Source: Methylomonas sp. UP202 | Lineage (GTDB): Bacteria; Pseudomonadota; Gammaproteobacteria; Methylococcales; Methylomonadaceae | DNA: 64,000 bases | Direction of reading: 5' to 3' | Assembly: GCF_029910655.1 (NCBI RefSeq) | Contig: NZ_CP123897.1 | Span: forward strand, 5,011,547 to 5,075,546 | Shown here: positions 47,846 to 55,135 of the stretch, in pieces | How the letters are laid out: the number at the start of each line of letters is the position of its first letter | How positions within the stretch are numbered: position 1 is the first letter of the stretch | Translations under genes and position numbers: made by a program | Notes under the pieces: model-generated | The model's database searches: none | Told to the model about the DNA's origin: nothing | The model's input: the letters and a program-made list of their open reading frames with translations, nothing else

Positions 47846-48790
47846 TTAACTCCTGTGGCTTGCGCGCGGGTCGAAGGCCAGTTCGCGCGCCATGGTTTCG
47901 TAAAGTTGCTTGGCCTTGTCAGAGTTGGCGGGCGGCAGCACAATTTGAATATCCAGCAACAAATCGCCTGGTGTGGCGCAGGGAATACCCTTGCCTCGCA
48001 GGCGCAATTGTTGGCCGCTTTGCAGGCCTTGCGGAATCCTAACCTTCAATTCGCTATCGAATAGATTAATCGTTACGACGGCGCCCAGCGCGGCTTCCCA
48101 GGGCGCGACCGGCAAACTCATGTGCAGATTGCTGCCGTCCACCCGGAAGCGCGGATGCGGATTGAAATGGACTTCCAGCAACAAATCGCCAGCCTTGCCG
48201 CCACCCAGGCCCGGTGCTCCCTGGCCGGCCAGGCGAATGATTTGGCCTTCGTAAACGCCTTTCGGGATTTTGACGTTCAACGTGCGATTGTTCAAAACCG
48301 CCCGGCCGTCGGCATCCATCGTCGGCACCCGCAGGCTGATTTGCCGGGAGGCGCCGCGAAAGGCGTCTTCGACGTCCAGCAACACCTTGGCGTGATGGTC
48401 GTCGCCCTGCGCCCGAAAACCACCGGCTTGCGCCTCGAACGGCCCACCGCGCCGGCCGGCGCCCATCCGACCGAACAATTGGCTGAAAAAGTCACCGAAA
48501 TCGCCGGCATCGCCGCTGGAAAATTCGAAGCCGGCATCCCAATTCGGCGGCGGATGGAATTCCTGGCCGGACCGGTAACCGCGGCCCAGTTGATCGTAGG
48601 CTGCGCGCTTTTCGGTGTCGGACAACACCGCATAAGCCTCGTTGACGTCCTTCATCCGGGCTTCGGCGTCCGGCTCCTTGGAAATGTCCGGGTGGTATTT
48701 GCGCGCCAGCTTGCGATAGGCCTTCTTGATTTCCGGCAAGGCCGCTTCGCGTTCCACGCCTAGAATCTGGTAGTAATCTTTGTATTGCAC
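47846..48790 (-). CDS. cbpA: DnaJ-like co-chaperone CbpA
   Basis: 314 residues. J domain with YYQILGVEREAALPEIKKAY and the HPD tripeptide (RKYHPDISKEP), a Gly/Phe-rich linker, and the two C-terminal peptide-binding beta domains (LNVKIPKGVYEGQIIRLAG; LKVRIPQGLQSGQQLRLRG). No zinc fingers, which separates CbpA from DnaJ. It stimulates DnaK and also binds curved DNA in E. coli. Confidence 0.94.
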   Translation of the reverse strand: MQYKDYYQILGVEREAALPEIKKAYRKLARKYHPDISKEPDAEARMKDVNEAYAVLSDTEKRAAYDQLGRGYRSGQEFHPPPNWDAGFEFSSGDAGDFGDFFSQLFGRMGAGRRGGPFEAQAGGFRAQGDDHHAKVLLDVEDAFRGASRQISLRVPTMDADGRAVLNNRTLNVKIPKGVYEGQIIRLAGQGAPGLGGGKAGDLLLEVHFNPHPRFRVDGSNLHMSLPVAPWEAALGAVVTINLFDSELKVRIPQGLQSGQQLRLRGKGIPCATPGDLLLDIQIVLPPANSDKAKQLYETMARELAFDPRASHRS

Positions 48791-48851
48791 GCTGCTCTCC
48801 GTCGGCGCACAAGGCCGGCAAGGATGGATAGCTGTTCTTAATCCGAATTAC

Positions 48852-49024
48852 TTCTACTTTGTCGGATTTGTTCAGACCGTCATGTCCGCCGGGAAGCGGG
48901 CATCCAGTGCCATGGATGGTATGGCTTAAATCCGTCCATAGCGTCTGGATTCGCTCCGCGCTCTAACGGGTCCGGCCATCCGTGCCGGAATGACGATGCT
49001 TATTTGTAATCCGACAAAGTAGAA
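48852..49024. mobile_element. 173-bp MITE-like element with perfect terminal repeats
   Basis: Ends are a perfect 17-base inverted repeat, TTCTACTTTGTCGGATT (48852-48868) and its complement at 49008-49024. The interior is a looser inverted repeat (CGTCATGTCCGCC on the left against the complement of CCGGAATGACG on the right) around an unpaired centre, so the element could fold on itself. It encodes nothing. It sits in the 465-base gap between cbpA and ssrA, which otherwise carries only the ssrA promoter region. Confidence 0.7.
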
Positions 49025-49215
49025 TTACGCAAGACATGAAATGGGCGCGTCAATCCAAAATTGCAAGCCCCAATGAGCTGCCTGCCTTACCGGGCGGCAC
49101 GCTAGCCGATTTATAGCGAATCGTACCGGTGAGAACAACTACAATTTCGCCGAGCGAAATTCGCGATTGCCACGACCGGCGGGGACTTGAATTTGCCGGA
49201 CCCGCATCCATATTG

Positions 49216-49245
49216 TTAGCAACTGTCCCGCCGCTTTGATAGAAT
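49216..49245 (+). promoter_or_regulatory. Promoter of ssrA
   Basis: TAGAAT (49240-49245) is at the correct distance from the tmRNA 5' end at 49256. A weak -35 (TTAGCA, 49216-49221) lies 18 bases upstream. Confidence 0.5.
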
Positions 49246-49255
49246 GACCGCTCTT

Positions 49256-49636
49256 GGGGGTGACATGGCTTCGACGTGGGTAGCAAAACCTCAGGTGCAT
49301 GCCGAGCACAGTACCGCTCGTAAAACCTACTGAAAAAAAGTATTCGCAAACGACGAAAACTACTCAGTGGCTATCGCAGCTTAAAACCTGCACCACTTCT
49401 CTGACCAGATGTACTTATGCGTCTGGAGTTCCTCTCGGGGAGCGCTCAGGGATCATATTACATAAGATCGCGCCAGGGCTTAGTTCGGAGCCTAAAGCGC
49501 TAAATCCAATCGAAATCGCTGTTGATCCTCTTGGCCCGACGGGTAGTCAACAGTTAAATTAAAAGCGCGGGATAAGCATGTAGAGCTTGTGGCGGAGTGC
49601 TTGCGGACGCGGGTTCAATTCCCGCCACCTCCACCA
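49256..49636 (+). ncRNA. ssrA: tmRNA
   Basis: About 381 nt. The 5' end GGGGGTGACATGGCTTCGAC and the 3' end GCGGGTTCAATTCCCGCC with the CCA tail make the alanine-tRNA-like domain. The tag reading frame starts at GCA 49346 and ends at TAA 49382, giving ANDENYSVAIAA, which begins as in other gammaproteobacteria but ends AIAA rather than ALAA. It rescues stalled ribosomes together with SmpB. A strong terminator follows after 6 bases. Confidence 0.95.
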
Positions 49637-49642
49637 AATACT

Positions 49643-49675
49643 AAACCCCAGTCGGGTGACCGACTGGGGTTTTTT
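49643..49675 (+). terminator. Terminator of ssrA
   Basis: A 12-bp perfect stem (AACCCCAGTCGG/CCGACTGGGGTT) with GTGA loop and a run of T. Confidence 0.93.
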
Positions 49676-50051
49676 ATCGCCTGTCGCCAGCCGAATCAAA
49701 TACTGTAGACTCCAACCTCACCGGCGGGATTTGCAAATGATATATTGCCCCGGTTTGTTGAACGGTTAACTGAACTGCGGCCGGCAAAGAATCTGCTTGA
49801 GAGTTCCGCATCTGAAAACATCTTTCCGTGAGCGTTACTTGAAACCAACGCTTGCTCTGGGACGGATCGAAATGACCGTCCCCGACAAACCTAACAGCCG
49901 CTCGCAACCATATCGTTTGACCGACTCTAGCTGGACATTTGCTGCCACGAAACTCGGTCAATAAATCTCGGCACGGCAACGATTGATCGACAAGGTAAAC
50001 GCCGTTGGTGGTTTGGCCGGGGATAATCGGCTTTGAATATTTATAACGCAC
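49674..50051 (-). CDS. Doubtful small open frame antisense to the rlmN-like leader
   Basis: 125 codons starting from a GTG, ending inside the ssrA terminator. The composition is plausible (RVGQTIWLRAAVRF, QLTVQQTGAIYHLQI), and the frame stays open for at least 20 codons further upstream through the region where the radical SAM gene starts. No ribosome-binding site and no family recognised. I list it because nothing else explains the interval. Confidence 0.25.
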   Translation of the reverse strand: MRYKYSKPIIPGQTTNGVYLVDQSLPCRDLLTEFRGSKCPARVGQTIWLRAAVRFVGDGHFDPSQSKRWFQVTLTERCFQMRNSQADSLPAAVQLTVQQTGAIYHLQIPPVRLESTVFDSAGDRR

Positions 50052-50088
50052 CGATATTGGCCGGTATTTATAGCGCGTGGAGAACTCG

Positions 50089-51126
50089 TTGAAACCCTCT
50101 TTTTTCGATCTGAGTTATGCCGATTTAGAGACGATAGTCGAACGGCAGGGCTTTAATAACTCGGTGACGCCGACGCTGTTTAATTGGTATTACAAGAAAA
50201 AACAGAACTCGCCTTGTCATAATCTAATATCCAAGCCGGCATTGGCGTTTTTTGAACAGTATTACGACTTTTCCTTGCCTGAAATCGATACGGTTTACGA
50301 ATCCGAAAAAGACCGGACCGTGAAGTTTCTGTTTAAGTTGAACGATGACCAAAAAGTCGAGACGGTGCTGATTCCGTTCAATAACAAATATTCGATTTGT
50401 CTGTCGTCGCAAGTCGGCTGCGCGATGAATTGCGCTTTTTGCTTTACCGGAGAACAAGGCCTTAAACGCAATTTGACCACCGGCGAAATGATCGGACAGT
50501 TCTTAAAAGCCTGGCAGTGGTTGGCCGAAAACCGGGCTGGAGAAGAACGCATATTAAATATCGTATTTATGGGTCAGGGCGAGCCCTTGCATAATTTCGA
50601 TGCGGTTAAACAAGCGTGCGAAATATTTTTATCGCAATTTGGATTTTCGGTCGGCGTACAGAAAATCACGATTTCGACGGCGGGTTATCTTCCGGGACTC
50701 AAACGTTGGAACCGGGAAATGCCGGGCGTCAATCTGGCGCTGTCGCTGCATTCGCCGTTCTCGGAAAAACGCGACGAGTTGATTCCGATCAATAGAAAAT
50801 ATCCGCTCGGCGAGGTGCTGGCTTATATCGACCGCATAGCATTAAACAAAAAGCAATTCGTGACTTACGAATATATTTTGATCAAGGATTTCAACGACGG
50901 CCCGCTCGACGCGGAGAAACTGGGTACCTTGCTGGCGGGAAAAAGCGCTTATATCAGTTTGATTCCGTTCAATCCCTTCCCCGGGTCGCGCTACCGGCGG
51001 CCGGATTGGCAGACCGTGGAACGGTTTAAGGCGGTATTGGATACCTTCAGGATTCCAACCTTGATTCGCGGGGTTAAAGGCGACGACGTGCTGGCGGCGT
51101 GCGGGCAACTCAATTCCAATGGGTGA
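50089..51126 (+). CDS. RlmN-like radical SAM rRNA methyltransferase
   Basis: 345 residues from a TTG with GGAGAA six bases upstream; GTG 50077 is an alternative. The radical SAM cluster motif is GCAMNCAFCFTGEQG (CxxxCxxC). FMGQGEPLHN and KITISTAGYLPGL are SAM-binding, and the C-terminal Cys in VLAACGQL is the methyl-carrying cysteine of the RlmN/Cfr family. Radical SAM C2-methylation of A2503 in 23S rRNA is the parent function. It lacks the N-terminal extension of E. coli RlmN, is more diverged, and stands outside the usual rlmN neighbourhood, so it is probably a paralogue; a Cfr-like antibiotic role cannot be excluded. Confidence 0.82.
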   Translation: MKPSFFDLSYADLETIVERQGFNNSVTPTLFNWYYKKKQNSPCHNLISKPALAFFEQYYDFSLPEIDTVYESEKDRTVKFLFKLNDDQKVETVLIPFNNKYSICLSSQVGCAMNCAFCFTGEQGLKRNLTTGEMIGQFLKAWQWLAENRAGEERILNIVFMGQGEPLHNFDAVKQACEIFLSQFGFSVGVQKITISTAGYLPGLKRWNREMPGVNLALSLHSPFSEKRDELIPINRKYPLGEVLAYIDRIALNKKQFVTYEYILIKDFNDGPLDAEKLGTLLAGKSAYISLIPFNPFPGSRYRRPDWQTVERFKAVLDTFRIPTLIRGVKGDDVLAACGQLNSNG

Positions 51127-51265
51127 TAGGATTCAGCGCCGGAACGGCGAAGGCCGTTTTGTCCAGGCCGATTGCGCGAGGTAAGGACCGTCATCGGCGC
51201 GACCGTATGGGCGCTAAAATTCGCCGCGATGTCACTTTATAACGACCGATTTTTTTCGAGCGACG

Positions 51266-52606
51266 ATGCCTAAGCAGCTTTTCGGCCACCCGCCGGGTTT
51301 GTATGTCTTGTTTCTGACCGAGATGTGGGAGCGGTTTTCCTATTACGGCATGCGGACCTTGCTGGTGTTGTACATGGTCCAGCATTTGATTCCGGCGGTG
51401 AACGGCGGTGCCGATATATTCGGCTTCGCCAGCTTGCGAGCCGGGCTGGAATGGCTCTACGGCGGCTTGGACATCCAGCCGCTGGCGTCGCAAATCTACG
51501 GCTTGTACACCGGCCTGGTCTATCTGACTCCGTTGTTGGGCGGCTATTTGGCCGACCGTTGGTTGGGGCCGCGCAACACGGTTGCACTCGGCGCGGTGTT
51601 AATGACCGCCGGGCATTTTATGATGGCACGGGAAGCCTGGTTCTTGCCGGCGCTGGCGTTGCTGATCGCGGGTAACGGTTGCTTCAAACCCAATATTTCG
51701 ACCCAGGTCGGTAGCCTGTACCCGCCCGGCGATCCGCGCAGCGACGGCGCATTCACGATTTTTTACCTTGGCATCAATATTGGCGGTTTTTTCGCGCCGC
51801 TGGTCTGCGGCACGCTGGGCCAGCGCTACGGTTGGCATTACGGTTTCGCGGCGGCCGGGGTCGGCATGACGATAGGCTTGTCGATTTATTTGGCCGGCCA
51901 ACGCTTTCTGGGCGGCGATGCCGCCCGGCACGGGACTCGGACGCCGATACCGGAAACGCCGATCAGCGGCGAGGAATGGCGGGCGATTTTAAGCTTGGCG
52001 GTGTTGGCGACGATCAACGTGGTGTTTTGGGCGGTCTACGAGCAGCAAGGCAATACCTTGCAATTGTTTGCCGAGCAGCGGGCCGATTGGCGGGTGTTGG
52101 GTTGGGATATGCCGTCCACCTGGTTTCAATCCTTGAATCCGGCCTTCATCTTTTTGTTGACGCCGCTGATGGGCGGCATGCTCTGCAAGCCCTCCAAGCC
52201 GCGCTCCAGTGTCGTGAAAATGGCTTGGGGTTGCGCTTGGCTGGCGGCCTCGTTTCTGGTGCTGATCGTCGCGGTGTCGCTACACGGCCCGGACCAAAAA
52301 ATCAGCGGCCTGTGGCTGGCCTTGTGTACCCTGATTTACACGGTCGGCGAGCTATATCTGTCGCCGGTCGGCTTGTCGCTGGTCAGTAAAGTCGCGCCGG
52401 CCAAGGCGGTCGGCTCGGTGATGGGACTGTGGTTTTTGTCGGTGTTCTTCGGCAATTATTTGGCCGGCTATATCGGTAGCTTTTACTCGACGATGTCCCA
52501 TGCCGGCTTCTTTCTGTTGTTGGCTGGGCTGGCCTGCGGCGCCGGTTTGGCGATATTTGGATTAAGAACGTTTTTGGAAAGCCGACTGGCCGGCAAGGAC
52601 TGTTGA
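51266..52606 (+). CDS. POT-family proton-coupled peptide transporter
   Basis: 446 residues with about 12 membrane segments. PPGLYVLFLTEMWERFSYYGMRTLLV is the conserved first helix of the proton-dependent oligopeptide transporters (E-x-W-E-R-F-x-Y-Y), and FTIFYLGINIGGFFAPLVCGTLG with GWHYGFAAAGVGM is the second signature. Imports di- or tripeptides with protons. ATG is preceded by a weak GAGC. It stands alone after the radical SAM gene. Confidence 0.92.
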   Translation: MPKQLFGHPPGLYVLFLTEMWERFSYYGMRTLLVLYMVQHLIPAVNGGADIFGFASLRAGLEWLYGGLDIQPLASQIYGLYTGLVYLTPLLGGYLADRWLGPRNTVALGAVLMTAGHFMMAREAWFLPALALLIAGNGCFKPNISTQVGSLYPPGDPRSDGAFTIFYLGINIGGFFAPLVCGTLGQRYGWHYGFAAAGVGMTIGLSIYLAGQRFLGGDAARHGTRTPIPETPISGEEWRAILSLAVLATINVVFWAVYEQQGNTLQLFAEQRADWRVLGWDMPSTWFQSLNPAFIFLLTPLMGGMLCKPSKPRSSVVKMAWGCAWLAASFLVLIVAVSLHGPDQKISGLWLALCTLIYTVGELYLSPVGLSLVSKVAPAKAVGSVMGLWFLSVFFGNYLAGYIGSFYSTMSHAGFFLLLAGLACGAGLAIFGLRTFLESRLAGKDC

Positions 52607-52730
52607 TCCGGCCGGCATGGCATTGTGGCGGAATTGGCTTTATAGTCTGAACCGAAGACCCGCTGCCCGCGCGAGAAACCGCCGGACGCGCATCTGAATA
52701 TCAAACGCTTGGCGATGACAGGAGATTCCC

Positions 52731-53057
52731 GTGGCGACCACAAAACCCCAAACTTGGCATAGGATCGCCCTGACCCGACACGAATACGAGTCCGGGGAGA
52801 TAGGTGTTTTGTTCGGCTCGTTTCGGGCCGCGTATATCGCCAAGAACGGGCCGGCCGGCATGGCGATGTTCGGGCATTGGACGGAAGACGGCGAGCGCTA
52901 TTTCGTCTATCTCTCGCCGGCGGCGGGCCGCTATATCGTCCCGTTACTGATGGCCTATTCGGCCCATCCGACCGGCGCGCCCGACCCCGCCGGCCTGACC
53001 CTGCTCTACGGCGACGAAACCAGCCGGTCGGCGTTCATGGCGGGCTTCGAAGCTTAA
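52731..53057 (+). CDS. Hypothetical protein, 108 residues
   Basis: GTG start preceded by AGGAGA. No signal peptide or membrane segment is evident. I do not recognise it. Sequence such as EYESGEIGVLFGSFRAAYIAK and GERYFVYLSPAAGRYIVPLLM suggests a mixed alpha/beta protein; the good ribosome-binding site and codon usage support a real gene. Stands between the POT transporter and another unknown gene. Confidence 0.6.
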   Translation: MATTKPQTWHRIALTRHEYESGEIGVLFGSFRAAYIAKNGPAGMAMFGHWTEDGERYFVYLSPAAGRYIVPLLMAYSAHPTGAPDPAGLTLLYGDETSRSAFMAGFEA

Positions 53058-53193
53058 AGGCCTTGACTGCCGATGCCGGCGGATCGGCCGACTGACTCGT
53101 CGGAGCAAACCGGCTCCGGCATTTTCGAGGCATTCAATTCGAGGCGATGCGCTGACCATAGCCGCGATTTTCACTTTTCCATACTCACTCAAC

Positions 53194-53715
53194 ATGCGCG
53201 AATTTACCGATAAAGAACTTTACTTGGGCTTGGAATATGCCAAAAGCCTGGATCAAAACGCCGGGCATACCATCCTGACCCGCTTTCAGAACGAGCAACC
53301 GGTATTGGCGCAAACCCTGTTTGGGGTGTTTCCTTCGCTAATTGCCGAGCAGGATCAAAACGTCGCCCATCTGTTCATGGATCTGGTGTTCGACGTTATT
53401 TGCGTGTTCGAAAAAACCTCCGGCATCCTGCCCAGCCAACAAACCCTGGGCATGGCCTGGCTACAGGAAAAAGCCGCGTTGGTGGACGCCGAAATGACCG
53501 CGATGATGTCCGGCAAACCGCATTCGGAAAGCGTGTTCGAAACCGACGAGCAAACAGGCCTGGTGCAATTCCTCCACGACTGTATCGATGAATATCTGGT
53601 CGAACATCCGGCACCCGGCGACGCGGTGCGGATGATCAAGACCTTGATATTCGTCACCGTACAATTGTTTTGCAGCCTGCACGACGCCGCCAGCGCCTCC
53701 AAGACGCTGCATTGA
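53194..53715 (+). CDS. Hypothetical protein, 173 residues
   Basis: A helical, soluble acidic protein (MREFTDKELYLGLEYAKSLD...) without signal peptide. Three cysteines (DVICVF, LHDCID, LFCSLH) and regular leucines suggest a four-helix fold. I do not recognise it. The MHS transporter starts 20 bases later, and the two may be co-transcribed. Confidence 0.6.
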   Translation: MREFTDKELYLGLEYAKSLDQNAGHTILTRFQNEQPVLAQTLFGVFPSLIAEQDQNVAHLFMDLVFDVICVFEKTSGILPSQQTLGMAWLQEKAALVDAEMTAMMSGKPHSESVFETDEQTGLVQFLHDCIDEYLVEHPAPGDAVRMIKTLIFVTVQLFCSLHDAASASKTLH

Positions 53716-53735
53716 GCGGCGGGACGGCAACCGAC

Positions 53736-55025
53736 ATGACGAATCGATCAGCGCTCTCGCACCGCGCCCGCCTGCGGAATATCTTCAGCGGCTCGATCGG
53801 CAATCTGGTGGAATATTTCGACTGGGCCATTTACGCCGCTTTCGCCCTGTACTTTGCGCCGGCTTTCTTTCCGGAAACCGACCAAACCGCCCAATTGCTA
53901 AACAACGCCGCGATCTTCGCGGTCGGCTTTGTGTTTCGGCCGCTGGGCGGCTGGTGGCTGGGCGGTTTGGCGGATCGCAAGGGCCGCAAGAGCGCACTGC
54001 TCTTGTCGGTCGGCCTGATGTGCCTGGGCTCGTTAATCATCGCCTGCACGCCGGGCTATGCGGTGATCGGCGCCTGGGCGCCGGCCTTGCTATTGCTCGC
54101 CCGGATGCTACAGGGTTTCAGTATCGGCGGCGAATACGGCAGCTCCGCCACCTACCTCAGCGAAATGGCTAGCGCCGACCGGCGCGGCTACTACTCCAGC
54201 TTTCAATACGTCACCATCGTCTTGGGCCAAATCCTGGCGCTGGGCTTGCTGATGCTGTTGCAGCGCTGCTTTTTAACCGACGCGCAACTGCACGATTGGG
54301 GATGGCGGATCGGCTTCGTGGTCGGCGGCTTGCTCGCCGTCGTCGCGGTCCGGATGCGCGGCAATATGGCGGAAACCAGCGCTTTCGTCGAGCAACACAC
54401 CGAATCGACCAAGCAAGCCAATCCGCGCGAGTTGCTCAACTATCCCAGACAAATCTTCACCGTCGTGGCCTTAACCGCCGGCGGCACATTGTCGTATTAC
54501 ACGTTTACCGTCTACATGCAGAAGTTTTTGGTGAACACCACCGGCTTTGCAAAGGACGACGCCACGCTGATCTGCGCCATCGCGCTATCGGTGTTTATGC
54601 TGGTACAGCCGCTGTTCGGCTTGCTGTCCGACTTCGTCGGCCGCCGCCGCATGCTGATCGGCTTCGGCATCCTTGCAACGCTGTTCACGGCACCGATCCT
54701 GAGCGTTTTGTCACAGCCGCAAAGCCTGACTTCGGCGTTGTTCTGGTACATCTGCGCGCTGCTGATCGTTTCCGGCTACTCGTCGGTCAACGCCATCGTC
54801 AAAGCCGAACTGTTCCCGGTACACATTCGGGCGCTGGGCGTGGGATTTCCGTATGCCGTGACGGTGGCCTTGTTCGGCGGCAGCGCCGAATACCTGGCGC
54901 TATCAATGAAAAGCCACGGTCATCCGGAATGGTTCGGTTACTACGTCAGCGCCTGCGCCGCCTTATCGCTGGTCGTCGCGATCGCGATGAAAGAACCGAT
55001 GCGGGTCTCTCGCCTAAATTCGTAA
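53736..55025 (+). CDS. MHS-family (alpha-ketoglutarate/sialic-type) MFS transporter
   Basis: 429 residues with about 12 membrane segments. NLVEYFDWAIYAAFALYFAP, RPLGGWWLGGLADRKGRKSA (the RPxGGxxxGxxxDRxGRK loop) and GFSIGGEYGSSATYL are MHS-family marks, as in KgtP or ShiA. Imports a dicarboxylic or related acid with protons. ATG 53736 is chosen because it opens the family N terminus; the frame extends upstream into the preceding gene. The substrate is not deducible. Confidence 0.88.
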   Translation: MTNRSALSHRARLRNIFSGSIGNLVEYFDWAIYAAFALYFAPAFFPETDQTAQLLNNAAIFAVGFVFRPLGGWWLGGLADRKGRKSALLLSVGLMCLGSLIIACTPGYAVIGAWAPALLLLARMLQGFSIGGEYGSSATYLSEMASADRRGYYSSFQYVTIVLGQILALGLLMLLQRCFLTDAQLHDWGWRIGFVVGGLLAVVAVRMRGNMAETSAFVEQHTESTKQANPRELLNYPRQIFTVVALTAGGTLSYYTFTVYMQKFLVNTTGFAKDDATLICAIALSVFMLVQPLFGLLSDFVGRRRMLIGFGILATLFTAPILSVLSQPQSLTSALFWYICALLIVSGYSSVNAIVKAELFPVHIRALGVGFPYAVTVALFGGSAEYLALSMKSHGHPEWFGYYVSACAALSLVVAIAMKEPMRVSRLNS

Positions 55026-55135
55026 ATCGCGCCGGCCGCCGACTATATGGCGGGTTGATGAACGGATTGTAAATGCGGATGTAAAACGGTTTTTCCACTG
55101 CCGGCAGCCCCCTGTCGTTAGCGAATTTCAGCCCG

